A stretch of DNA of 64,000 nucleotides, from NCBI GenBank assembly GCA_938046585.1, contig CALIWR010000002.1, forward strand, positions 107,314 to 171,313, in the 5' to 3' direction. The DNA is from an uncultured Propionibacteriaceae bacterium. GTDB lineage: Bacteria; Actinomycetota; Actinomycetes; Propionibacteriales; Propionibacteriaceae. The notes under the pieces are model-generated. The model was not told the DNA's origin. It saw only the letters and a list, made by a program, of their open reading frames with translations, and ran no database searches. This document shows positions 49,472 through 57,797 of this stretch, in pieces. How positions within the stretch are numbered: position 1 is the stretch's first letter; each line of letters opens with the position of its first letter. The position numbers and the translations under genes were made by a program.

Positions 49472-50226
49472 GCGACGGCTTCTTCATCGCTGACCTGGAC
49501 CCGGCGGTCGCAGCACGCGATGTCGTCACCTTGTCCGGCCCCGAGGGGCGCCATGCGGTCACCGTACGCCGGATCGAGGTGGGGGAGACGGTCACCGTAG
49601 CCGATGGCCGCGGCCATGGGGTACGGGGCGCGGTGGTGGAGGTCCGCAAGGAGCAGTCCCAACTTGACGTCTGGGTGGAACAGGTGCTGGTCGACCCGGG
49701 CCCGGAGCCGCGTTTCGTATGCGTTCAGGCGTTACCCAAGAACGATCGGGTGGAGCAGGCGATCGACCTGCTGACCGAGGTCGGGGTGAGCGAGATCGTG
49801 CCCTGGCAGGCATCCCGGTCGGTCGTACGCTGGCAGGGGGAACGTGGCGAACGGGCCCGAGACCGTTGGCAGAGCATCGCCCGGGCTGCGACCAAGCAGT
49901 CGCGCCGGCTCACGATGCCGATCGTGGCACCGCTGGCCAGCACCGCGCAGGTCGCGGACCGGCTCCGGTTCGCTGATTCGGCCTACGTTTGTCACGAATC
50001 TGCCACGGACCCGATCATCGCCCAGCACCCGTCGCTGGGTGAGGTGGTCTTTGTGATCGGCCCCGAGGGCGGGGTGGCGCCGGACGAACTGGCCGCCTTC
50101 CAGGCGGCCGGGGCGGTGGCCATCCTGATGGGCGGTACGGTGCTGCGGACCTCGACCGCTGGGGGAGTGGCGCTGGTCCAGCTGCGGCAGTTGGCGGAGC
50201 TGATCCACTGGATGGACGACGAATGA
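49468..50226 (+). CDS. rsmE: 16S rRNA m3U1498 methyltransferase
   Basis: The 252-residue SPOUT methyltransferase modifies U1498 in the decoding region. The PUA-like N-terminus (GPEGRHAVTVRRIEVGETVT) is followed by the catalytic knot domain: VQALPKNDRVEQAIDLLTEV, VPWQASRSVVRW, AATKQSRRLTMP, VIGPEGGVAPDELAAFQAAG (SAM site) and LRTSTAGGVALVQL. ATG 49468 overlaps dnaJ. Conserved partner of dnaJ in actinobacteria (Rv2372c). Confidence 0.95.
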   Translation: MSDGFFIADLDPAVAARDVVTLSGPEGRHAVTVRRIEVGETVTVADGRGHGVRGAVVEVRKEQSQLDVWVEQVLVDPGPEPRFVCVQALPKNDRVEQAIDLLTEVGVSEIVPWQASRSVVRWQGERGERARDRWQSIARAATKQSRRLTMPIVAPLASTAQVADRLRFADSAYVCHESATDPIIAQHPSLGEVVFVIGPEGGVAPDELAAFQAAGAVAILMGGTVLRTSTAGGVALVQLRQLAELIHWMDDE

Positions 50227-51446
50227 CTTTCGGCTTCCAGGTCCAGGCCCGGCTTGAGCAAGGCCTGGGTCGGACCGGGGTGATCAGCACCCCGCATGGG
50301 CAGATCCGGACTCCGGCCTTTATCGTGGTCGGCACCAAGGCCACGGTGAAGGCGATGCTGCCGCAGACCGTCGCCGAACTCGGCGCCCAGGCGGTACTCG
50401 CCAACGCGTACCACCTGTTCTTGCAGCCTGGCCCTGAGATCGTCGACCAGGCTGGCGGGCTGGGCCGGTTCATGAACTGGGAGGGCCCCACCTTCACCGA
50501 TTCGGGCGGCTTCCAGGTGATGAGCCTGGGCGTCGGTTTCAAGAAGGTCTTGGCGATGGATACCCGCGGTCTGACCAGTGATGACGTGGTCGCTGAGAAC
50601 GCGGCCCGACTGGTCCAGGTCGACGATGACGGGGTCACCTTCACCTCCCACCTCAACGGCGCCCGGCACCGGTTCACTCCCGAGATCAGTATGCAGATCC
50701 AGCACCAGCTGGGCGCCGACATCATGTTCGCCTTCGATGAGCTCACCACCTTGATGAACACTCGCGGCTACCAGGAACAGTCGGTCCAGCGGACCCAAGC
50801 CTGGGCGCAGCGCTGCCTGGCCGAGCACCGTCGGCTCACGCAGCAGCGGGCCGACCATCCGTACCAAGCCCTGTTCGGGGTGGTCCAGGGAGCCCAGTAC
50901 GAGGACCTGCGCCGCGCCGCCGCCCGCGGGCTGGCCGGGCTTGAAGCCGAAGGGCAGCATTTCGACGGGTACGGCATCGGTGGGGCCTTGGAGAAGGAAC
51001 GGCTGGGGGAGATCTGTTCTTGGGTGTCACAGTCACTGCCCGAGGACCGGCCTCGTCACCTACTGGGAATCTCCGAGCCGGAGGATCTTTTCGCCGGGGT
51101 CGCCGCCGGGGCCGACACCTTCGACTGTGTCAATCCGTCCCGGGTGGCCCGCAACGGCGCCATCTACACCGCCCGCGGCCGCTACAACGTCACCACCGCC
51201 GCCAACCGGCGCTGCTTTGAGCCGCTGGAACCGGGCTGCGGCTGCCACACCTGCCGCCACCACAGCCGGGCCTACCTGCACCACCTTTTCAAGGCCAAGG
51301 AGCTTCTGGCCGCGACCCTGGCCACCATCCACAACGAATGGTTTACTGTCCACCTGGTGGACCAGATCCGAGACGCGATCGACTCCGGCGACTTCGCCGC
51401 CTTCCGAACCGAATGGCTGGGCCGTTACGGCACCGGCCGGCTCTGA
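50223..51446 (+). CDS. tgt: tRNA-guanine transglycosylase
   Basis: The 407-residue TIM-barrel exchanges G34 for the queuosine precursor preQ1 in GUN-anticodon tRNAs. TPAFIVVGTKATVKAM, NAYHLFLQPG, FTDSGGFQVMSLG (catalytic Asp), LFGVVQGAQYEDLR, YGIGGALEKE and the zinc site CGCHTCRHHSRAYLHHLF are present. It is coupled to rsmE (ATGA). No queC/D/E/F or queA is nearby, but a YhhQ-type transporter is at 61.6-62.4 kb, suggesting salvage of precursors. Confidence 0.95.
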   Translation: MTFGFQVQARLEQGLGRTGVISTPHGQIRTPAFIVVGTKATVKAMLPQTVAELGAQAVLANAYHLFLQPGPEIVDQAGGLGRFMNWEGPTFTDSGGFQVMSLGVGFKKVLAMDTRGLTSDDVVAENAARLVQVDDDGVTFTSHLNGARHRFTPEISMQIQHQLGADIMFAFDELTTLMNTRGYQEQSVQRTQAWAQRCLAEHRRLTQQRADHPYQALFGVVQGAQYEDLRRAAARGLAGLEAEGQHFDGYGIGGALEKERLGEICSWVSQSLPEDRPRHLLGISEPEDLFAGVAAGADTFDCVNPSRVARNGAIYTARGRYNVTTAANRRCFEPLEPGCGCHTCRHHSRAYLHHLFKAKELLAATLATIHNEWFTVHLVDQIRDAIDSGDFAAFRTEWLGRYGTGRL

Positions 51447-51476
51447 CCGGTCGCAGCCCTGTTAGCTTCAGCAGGC

Positions 51477-52199
51477 GTGGAGGTCGAGCTGAGCGGCGGG
51501 AATATGGGCCAGGTCACGCGCCTTGGCGGGGAGGTCCGCCGCCCGACCGGGCCCTGGACCCCGGCGGTCCACCGGCTGCTGACCCACTGCCGCAGCCGCG
51601 GGCTGAACGAGGTACCCGAACCGTACGGGGTGCTGCCCGATGGGCGGGAACGGCTGCAGTTTCTCGAGGGTGAGGTCCCCCGGTACCCCCTGCCCAGCTG
51701 GGTCTGGAGCCCGGCGGTCCTGGACGCTTCCACCCAGTTGTTGCGCCGTTTTCACGACGTCTCGGCCACCGCCGACCGGACCGGGCCCTGGCGAAGCGCC
51801 ACCCATCACCCGGTGGAGGTGATCTGCCATAACGATGTCGCCCCCTACAACCTGGTCTTCGTCGATCAGCTGCCGGTAGGCCTGATCGATGTCGACTTCG
51901 CCAGCCCCGGCCCCCGAGTGTGGGACGTGGCCTACTTGGCATATCAGATTGTCCCGTTCACCACTGACCGGGCCGACGGGTACAGCGACGCCGAACGGGA
52001 GCACCGGTTCACGCGGCTGCTCGACCGGTACGGATCCGGAGTGGAGCCGGGCCACACCCGGCGCACGATCCGGATCCGGTTGCTGGAGCTGGCCCAGTTC
52101 TCCGAACAGATGGCGTTCGACCTGGGCCGCCCGGAACTGGCCGAGCACGCCCACCGCTATCGACGTGACGCCGAGCATCCGATCCTGGATCAGGACTGA
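51477..52199 (+). CDS. APH/choline-kinase-fold phosphotransferase
   Basis: The 240-residue kinase-like protein keeps the aminoglycoside-phosphotransferase catalytic core: VICHNDVAPYNLVFVDQ (HxDxxxxN) and GLIDVDFASPGPRVWDVAYL (metal Asp). The N-lobe is short, so substrate is uncertain: a sugar, choline or drug. TAGCTT ends eight bases before the GTG start. It converges on the glycan genes with a 10-bp overlap. Confidence 0.82.
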   Translation: MEVELSGGNMGQVTRLGGEVRRPTGPWTPAVHRLLTHCRSRGLNEVPEPYGVLPDGRERLQFLEGEVPRYPLPSWVWSPAVLDASTQLLRRFHDVSATADRTGPWRSATHHPVEVICHNDVAPYNLVFVDQLPVGLIDVDFASPGPRVWDVAYLAYQIVPFTTDRADGYSDAEREHRFTRLLDRYGSGVEPGHTRRTIRIRLLELAQFSEQMAFDLGRPELAEHAHRYRRDAEHPILDQD

Positions 52200-53203
52200 C
52201 CGCTGCTGCGGCGCAGATCTTCCCGGGCCTGACGGCGCTCCAACGAGAAGGCGTCTCGCAGCGCCTCGTCGTCTAGCGGGGCATCGGCTGCGAGCCGTAC
52301 CCCGCGCCACCGCTCGACATGGAACAACGGGTTCACCGCCAGCCAGTACAGCTTGCGCCTGGTCGAATAGGCCGGGTCCCGCACGATCCGCCTCGCGTCA
52401 CGAACCACCCCACTGGCCACCATCCGGGCCACCGCCTGCAGCGACGGCTTCGCCACCGGCACCCCCACCTGGCGCAGTCCCAGGGTCTCATCGAACATCC
52501 GGTGCTTATAGTCGCCCAACGCGATGTCGTTGGAATGCACCACATTGGCCCGCGGGGCGTACGCCTTGAGATAGCCGGCATCGATCACGTCCCGGCCGAA
52601 GAGCTGATCCTCGGCGTAGGGGACGTCACGGTAGTTGTGTTCCAGCAGGAACGAGCGCCGAGCCGCCGAGTTCACATCGGAATAGAACGAGATCACATCG
52701 TAGATTCCCTGGTTGGTGACGAAATCATCCTTGTAGAACAGGGACGTCGCCTGGTCTGGGCCGAAACCAGAGAAGACCATCTGGATCTCGCTCTTCAGCA
52801 TGGGGATCGCCTCCGGGCGCGGATCCTGCTTGCCGAGGACTGCGACCACCTTCTCATTCAGCTCGAACGGCTTCAGCAATTCGTACAGCCAGCGATCGTT
52901 AGCCGGCATCGCGTCCTGGGTTAGGAAGGCCACAAATTCGCCCCGCGCGTCGAGGACTGCCTCGGCCCGGGTCCGCCCGTGGGAGAAGTCCTTCTTAGCG
53001 ACCGGGCGCCACCGCAGCCGGCCGCTGAACTCTTCGGCCAGCCGGTCCAGGATCTGCGGCGTCTGGTCCCCGCTAGTGGTGTCGTACACCAGCACCTCGA
53101 CGTCGTACGAAACCCGCTGCACGAAGACACTGCGTACCAGGGATTCGATGTACGACGCGCCCCGGTAGGTGGGGATGAAGACGGTGACAGTGGGCTCACT
53201 CAT
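52190..53203 (-). CDS. Glycosyltransferase family 2 (rhamnosyltransferase-like)
   Basis: The 337-residue GT-A enzyme transfers a sugar from a nucleotide donor. The donor site is visible: VTVFIPTYRGASYIESLVRS, EVLVYDTTSGDQTPQ, then FVAFLTQDAMPANDRWL in place of the DxD and YAEDQLFGRDVIDAGY for the catalytic base. It resembles rhamnosyl- or mannosyl-transferases of polysaccharide clusters. ATGA overlap with the epimerase upstream; probably the last gene of a three-gene leftward operon with it and the WsaF-type enzyme. Confidence 0.85.
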   Translation of the reverse strand: MSEPTVTVFIPTYRGASYIESLVRSVFVQRVSYDVEVLVYDTTSGDQTPQILDRLAEEFSGRLRWRPVAKKDFSHGRTRAEAVLDARGEFVAFLTQDAMPANDRWLYELLKPFELNEKVVAVLGKQDPRPEAIPMLKSEIQMVFSGFGPDQATSLFYKDDFVTNQGIYDVISFYSDVNSAARRSFLLEHNYRDVPYAEDQLFGRDVIDAGYLKAYAPRANVVHSNDIALGDYKHRMFDETLGLRQVGVPVAKPSLQAVARMVASGVVRDARRIVRDPAYSTRRKLYWLAVNPLFHVERWRGVRLAADAPLDDEALRDAFSLERRQAREDLRRSSGQS

Positions 53204-54138
53204 CGGCGGACCTCTTTCAAATAGGCGTACGTTCTGCGGATCCCTTCGGTGAAGGGAATTTGTGGATGGGCGCCGAATTCGTCAACGTAACGGCTCATGT
53301 CCAGGACCGAAGACTGGACAAAGGTGGGTGGGGTGGGTACGATCTGGCGGATCGCCTCGATCCCGGTCACCTTCTCAATCGTCGACACCACCTCATTCAC
53401 CGAAACCGGCACTCCCGAACCCAGGTTGTACACATCGTGTCGCGGGTCGCGTCCCAACGAATCGGCGATCATGTCGGTGACGTCGGTGACGTAGATGTAG
53501 TCGCGGGTCATTGACCCGTCGCCCATCACCGTGATCGGGAGATGGTTTGTGATGGCCTCCAGGAAGATCGGGATTACCCCTTGCCGCTGCCAGAACGGCT
53601 GGCGCTGACCGAAGGGATTCGCGACTCGGAAGACAGTCGAACGCAGCTCGTATTTGCGGCGGAAATAGCGCAGATAGTTCTCCACGCAGAGCTTGCCGAT
53701 CCCGTACGGGGAGACCGGGTCGGTGCGGTCGGTCTCCCGGATCGGGGCGTCCCCGTCCCGGTCACCGTAGACGGTGCCACCGGAAGAGGCGTAGACGACC
53801 CGTCGTACCTTCGCCTCGATGCACAGCTCGAAGAGCTGGACTGACCCGCGGATATTGGTCTCGATATCGATTAGCGGGTCGTTTTCGGCGGTAGCTGGGT
53901 TGGTTGTCGATACCAAGTGCACCACATAGTCCACCCCTCGGAGCGCCGTGACCAGGTCGCCCCGGTTCAGGAAGTCCCCCGTGACCAGCTCAATCCGGTC
54001 GCTGGGGTGGAACAGCGGGGGCACGCTGGGCTGAAAACGGTCCAGGGCCCGTACCCGGTGGCCCCGGGCGACCAGAGAATCCACCAGGTGGGAGCCGATG
54101 AAACCACCGGCTCCCAGCACCAGCACCAGCGCGCTCAT
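53200..54138 (-). CDS. NAD-dependent nucleotide-sugar epimerase/dehydratase
   Basis: The 312-residue extended short-chain dehydrogenase has an NAD loop (LVLGAGGFIGSHLVDSLVAR), YASSGGTVYGD with the catalytic Ser/Thr, and SPYGIGKLCVENYLRYF with Tyr-x-x-x-Lys. It probably makes a UDP- or dTDP-activated sugar for the neighbouring glycosyltransferases; the exact donor (UDP-glucose 4-epimerase or similar) is not certain. Coupled to both neighbours by ATGA. Confidence 0.88.
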   Translation of the reverse strand: MSALVLVLGAGGFIGSHLVDSLVARGHRVRALDRFQPSVPPLFHPSDRIELVTGDFLNRGDLVTALRGVDYVVHLVSTTNPATAENDPLIDIETNIRGSVQLFELCIEAKVRRVVYASSGGTVYGDRDGDAPIRETDRTDPVSPYGIGKLCVENYLRYFRRKYELRSTVFRVANPFGQRQPFWQRQGVIPIFLEAITNHLPITVMGDGSMTRDYIYVTDVTDMIADSLGRDPRHDVYNLGSGVPVSVNEVVSTIEKVTGIEAIRQIVPTPPTFVQSSVLDMSRYVDEFGAHPQIPFTEGIRRTYAYLKEVRR

Positions 54139-55391
54139 GACGAAGAGCCGCCGCTGACCTGGTCAATGATCTCGACCACCTTGGCGCCTGCGGCCTCCCA
54201 GTCCAGCCGGCTGACGCTGGCTGAGGCGGCCTTGGCGTATTCTGGAAGGTCCGGCCGCTCTACCAGCCGGACCAGTTCATCGGCCATCGCCTGCGGCGTC
54301 GGTAGGGTGTAGTGGATGTACGGGTTGTCGCTCACCATTCGATTGTTTGGCCCGTCGTTGACTACGGGGATTACGCCCGAGCCGAGCAGTTCCAGCGGTA
54401 GCAGCGACATATTGGTCAGTGACATCACCACAGCCGCGGCGCACCGGTCGTACAGATCAGGCAGGTCACGCAACTTCAGTGACTTGTGATTGACGTACGG
54501 GAAGGGCACGTCCCATGCCGAGACATCCCACCCGGCCAGGTTGATCGTATACTCCGGCTTGGCCCGGTGGAACAGCTCCAGCGCCATAATCCCGATCTCG
54601 AAAGCGCGGCGCTCGGTGACCGGGCGGGCATAGAAGAAGACCTCCTTGCGGGGGGCGTTGTTGCGGTAGTGATAGCGGGAGGCGTCGGCGCCGAAATCGT
54701 ACGATTCGCATTCCATCCCAAATTCGGTATGAAGCTTGTGCTTCAACCAGCCGCCGGCGGTGATCCCGCGGAAGCCGAAGCGGTAGGTGTTCTCAGCTAG
54801 CAGCGAGGTAGCCCCGACCGGGTAGAAGGACGGCTCGTAGTCCTGGACGAAATAGAATTTGGCACCCTCGGTGGCAACATTGAAGACCGGGTAGGCGGTC
54901 TCCCAGCCGGTGGCGAAGACCACGTCGGAGTCGACCACCGACCCCTCCCACTGGTGAAAGTGGAACCGTTCCGGGTTCGAATAATGGGAGACGTTCTCCC
55001 GGGCCTCCTCCAAAGTCATCGGGTGATGGACGCTGTACAGGTAAACATGGTTGATGTAGCCGGCGTCAGCGAGGAAATCGATAAACCGGAAGATGTTCTG
55101 ATGCCCGCCGCCGTTGCCTGGTGGCGCCATCACCCAACTCAGCACCCTGGTGTGGCGCGGGTTGCGCTGGCGGTGGTCGTACGGGTGCCCGACGAAGTCG
55201 GCCGCCAGCACGTCATCACGGTAGACCGGCGGCTCGAAGCGGGTCTTACGGCGCACCAACGACAGCCCGGAGATCCCCAGCGCTCGCCGGCGCTCGACAT
55301 ACTCCAGGCCAGCGATAGTGAACCGGATCAGTCCGTCTCGCCGCAAGATCCCCAGACCGATCCGCAGGACCCGCAGGACGCGTCTGACCAT
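54135..55391 (-). CDS. WsaF-type glycosyltransferase (GT4-like)
   Basis: The 418-residue GT-B enzyme resembles the WsaF rhamnosyltransferase of S-layer and capsule glycans: an N-terminal membrane-proximal helix (VRRVLRVLRIGLGILRR), WVMAPPGNGGGHQNIFRF, FYFVQDYEPSFYPVG, VFFYARPVTERRAFEIGIMA and LYDRCAAAVVMSLTNMSLLP with the LLPLELLGSGVIPVVNDGPN donor site. Met 55391 is chosen; an in-frame ATG at 55436 adds 15 residues. First gene of the leftward glycan operon, divergent from the ABC exporter. Confidence 0.85.
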   Translation of the reverse strand: MVRRVLRVLRIGLGILRRDGLIRFTIAGLEYVERRRALGISGLSLVRRKTRFEPPVYRDDVLAADFVGHPYDHRQRNPRHTRVLSWVMAPPGNGGGHQNIFRFIDFLADAGYINHVYLYSVHHPMTLEEARENVSHYSNPERFHFHQWEGSVVDSDVVFATGWETAYPVFNVATEGAKFYFVQDYEPSFYPVGATSLLAENTYRFGFRGITAGGWLKHKLHTEFGMECESYDFGADASRYHYRNNAPRKEVFFYARPVTERRAFEIGIMALELFHRAKPEYTINLAGWDVSAWDVPFPYVNHKSLKLRDLPDLYDRCAAAVVMSLTNMSLLPLELLGSGVIPVVNDGPNNRMVSDNPYIHYTLPTPQAMADELVRLVERPDLPEYAKAASASVSRLDWEAAGAKVVEIIDQVSGGSSS

Positions 55392-55570
55392 GGCCGTCCG
55401 TTTCTGTTCGAGGATGTGTGAGGCTGAAGCCTGCACAGTCTATCCGGCCTGTTGCGGGCGCCCAGACCCCCAACGGTCCAGGTTGGACGGATGTCCGTCG
55501 GCGCTGGCGTTGCGCCGTTGTGGTACGTCGGTGCGCTACTGTTGCCGGGCACGGTCGGCCAAGAAGGAGG

Positions 55571-55612
55571 GTGAGCGTGATGTCCGCGCCAACCTTCGGT
55601 GTGTCCTCGTGA
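55571..55612 (+). CDS. 13-codon leader peptide before the ABC-2 permease
   Basis: A strong AAGAAGGAGG (55561-55570) directly precedes GTG 55571, which opens VSVMSAPTFGVSS and ends at TGA 55612. That TGA overlaps the permease GTG (GTGA). An ATG at 55580 in the same frame is better spaced. The only good ribosome-binding site in front of the permease thus belongs to this mini-gene. Confidence 0.45.
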   Translation: MSVMSAPTFGVSS

Positions 55613-56472
55613 CCTCCGCTACCCGGGAGCGGGTGCGGGCCCGGGCCCTGCGTAACCCGACGATGAACCTGCTCACCAATCTCACCCTGCGTGAGATCCG
55701 CTCCCAGTACAAGCGGACCGCGCTGGGACGGGTCTGGTCGCTGGTGAACCCACTGGCCACGATCGCGATCTTCTCGGTGATCTTCGGCCTGGTCTTTCGC
55801 GGTTCGGTGCCGGCCGGGACGAATTCGGGCCTGACTAGTTTCTCACTCTGGATCGCCTGCGGGATCATCCCTTGGGGTTTCATCAGTAACGGGGTGATCG
55901 CAGGGATGGGGGCCCTGGCCGGCAATTCTGGATTGCTGACCAAGGTGTACTTCCCCCGCCACGTGCTGATCACCTCGACCGTACTGTCGTTAACGTCGAC
56001 CTTCCTGACCGAGCTGGCGATGCTGATCACCGTGGTGGCGATCGCCGGCGGGCCGCTGGTGCTCGCGTACCTCCCGGTGCTGCTGGCGGTGGTGCTGATC
56101 AACGTCTTCTTCGTGCTGGGGATGGGGCTGCTGCTCAGCGTGCTAATGGTCTACTTCCGGGATGTACAGCACATCTGGATGCTGTTCAATCAGATCTGGT
56201 TCTATTCGTCGGGGATCGTGTTCACGATTGCGATGGTACGCGAGGCGCAGGCCCACCTGGATGCCATCAAACTGGGCTGGATCCCGCTGTTGTGGGCCTT
56301 CGAGGCGAACCCGGCGTACCAGTTCGTCGAGGCGTACCGGCGGATCCTGTTCGATTTCGCCTTCCCCTCCGCCACTCAGTGGCTCGCGATGCTGATCGCA
56401 GCGCTGGTGAGCATGACGGTGGGGGTGCTCACCTACCGGCACTTCCAGGCCCGGATCGTGGAGGAGCTCTGA
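55609..56472 (+). CDS. ABC-2 type polysaccharide exporter permease
   Basis: The 287-residue permease (Wzm-like) has six helices and the ABC-2 start LTLREIRSQYKRTALGRVWS followed by LVNPLATIAIFSVIFGLVFR, then YFRDVQHIWMLFNQIWFYSS and NPAYQFVEAYR near the end. It would carry lipid-linked glycan across the membrane with the Wzt-like ATPase. GTG 55609 is inferred from the GTGA coupling to the leader; no independent ribosome-binding site is seen. Confidence 0.9.
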   Translation: MTSATRERVRARALRNPTMNLLTNLTLREIRSQYKRTALGRVWSLVNPLATIAIFSVIFGLVFRGSVPAGTNSGLTSFSLWIACGIIPWGFISNGVIAGMGALAGNSGLLTKVYFPRHVLITSTVLSLTSTFLTELAMLITVVAIAGGPLVLAYLPVLLAVVLINVFFVLGMGLLLSVLMVYFRDVQHIWMLFNQIWFYSSGIVFTIAMVREAQAHLDAIKLGWIPLLWAFEANPAYQFVEAYRRILFDFAFPSATQWLAMLIAALVSMTVGVLTYRHFQARIVEEL

Positions 56473-56473
56473 G

Positions 56474-57730
56474 ATGTCCGACGAGTTGGCGGTCACGATC
56501 CGTGATGTGTCGAAGAGTTTCCGAATTTACACCGAGCGCAACAAATCGCTCAAGGCAGCGCTGCTGCGGGGGGCCCGGGCCCGGTACAACGAGTTCTGGG
56601 CATTGCGTAACGTGTCGCTGGACATCCCGCAGGGCAAGACCTTCGGGTTGCTCGGCAACAATGGCTCCGGAAAATCAACCCTGTTGAAATGCATTGCCCG
56701 GATTCTGGAGCCGAATCAGGGCAGCATCACCCATCGAGGCCGGATGGCGGCCATGCTGGAAGTTGGCTCCGGATTCCATCCGGAACTGTCCGGCCGGGAG
56801 AACGTCTACCTGAACTCGGCCATTCTGGGGATGCCCCGGGCTGAGATCGAGCGCAAATTCGACTCGGTGGTGGACTTCGCCGGGGAGGCGGTCGCCCGCA
56901 GCATCGATCAACCGGTGAAGAACTACTCCTCCGGCATGTACGTCCGGCTTGGTTTCTCGGTTTCGATCCACGTCGAGCCGGACATCCTGCTGGTGGACGA
57001 AGTGCTGGCAGTCGGCGACATGGCCTTCCAGGAGAAGTGCATGGACAAGTTCGCCGAGCTCAAACGCGACGGTCGGACAGTGGTCGTGGTCAGCCACGGG
57101 CTGGACCAGATGCGGACCTTCTGCGACGAAGCGGCCTGGCTCTGCGCCGGCGAGGTGATGGAGTCTGGCCCGGCGAATGCCGTGATCAACAAATACTTCG
57201 AGGACGAGCACCATGCCCGCCCGGTCGAGGGCGGCGGGATGCGGTACGGGTCGGGAACGGCACTGATCGACCGTTTCGAGTTGATCACCCCCAGCGGTGA
57301 CCCGAGCCTGATGCGTTCTGGAGAACCGCTGACGATCCGGATGCACTTCGACGCCCGGGAACGCATCGTCGATCCGTCCTTCATTGTCTCTCTGGAACAC
57401 GTCGACGGGCAGCTGATGTGGGCCCACCACACCAAGGACGCTGGCTATCTGCCGGAGCAAATCGAACCCGGCAAGGGGAGCCTCGACGTGGTGATCCCGG
57501 CGCTCCACTTTCGTCCCGGCTCATTCCACGTCTCGGGTTCGATCCATACCCCGGACGGGGCAGTGCTGGACGCCCTGCAGCGCTCGGTGAAGTTCACCGT
57601 AACGGAGGGCCGGGTCCGTGAAGCGGCTGGTCTGGTGTCGCTGGATTCCCATTTCGAGAACCTGCAGCCGCCACGCCGGATGCGTACCGAGGCCGAGGCC
57701 GCAGCCCGCCGGGAGGCAGAACGGCTGTAG
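56474..57730 (+). CDS. Wzt-like polysaccharide exporter ATPase with glycan-binding domain
   Basis: The 418-residue ATPase has Walker A (LLGNNGSGKSTLLKCIARIL), signature NYSSGMYVRLGFSVSI and Walker B (ILLVDEVLAVGDM) typical of TagH/Wzt. Residues about 250-395 form a Wzt C-terminal beta-sandwich (SLEHVDGQLMWAHHTKDAG, FRPGSFHVSGSIHTPDGA), which in E. coli recognises the capped end of the glycan before export. So the polymer is probably end-modified. It follows the permease after one base. Confidence 0.92.
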   Translation: MSDELAVTIRDVSKSFRIYTERNKSLKAALLRGARARYNEFWALRNVSLDIPQGKTFGLLGNNGSGKSTLLKCIARILEPNQGSITHRGRMAAMLEVGSGFHPELSGRENVYLNSAILGMPRAEIERKFDSVVDFAGEAVARSIDQPVKNYSSGMYVRLGFSVSIHVEPDILLVDEVLAVGDMAFQEKCMDKFAELKRDGRTVVVVSHGLDQMRTFCDEAAWLCAGEVMESGPANAVINKYFEDEHHARPVEGGGMRYGSGTALIDRFELITPSGDPSLMRSGEPLTIRMHFDARERIVDPSFIVSLEHVDGQLMWAHHTKDAGYLPEQIEPGKGSLDVVIPALHFRPGSFHVSGSIHTPDGAVLDALQRSVKFTVTEGRVREAAGLVSLDSHFENLQPPRRMRTEAEAAARREAERL

Positions 57731-57797
57731 GCCCAGACCCGACCGGCGGCCGAGCCGCAGCCGTGACCTAGCCTCGACTAAGACCAGGCGTGCCCGG

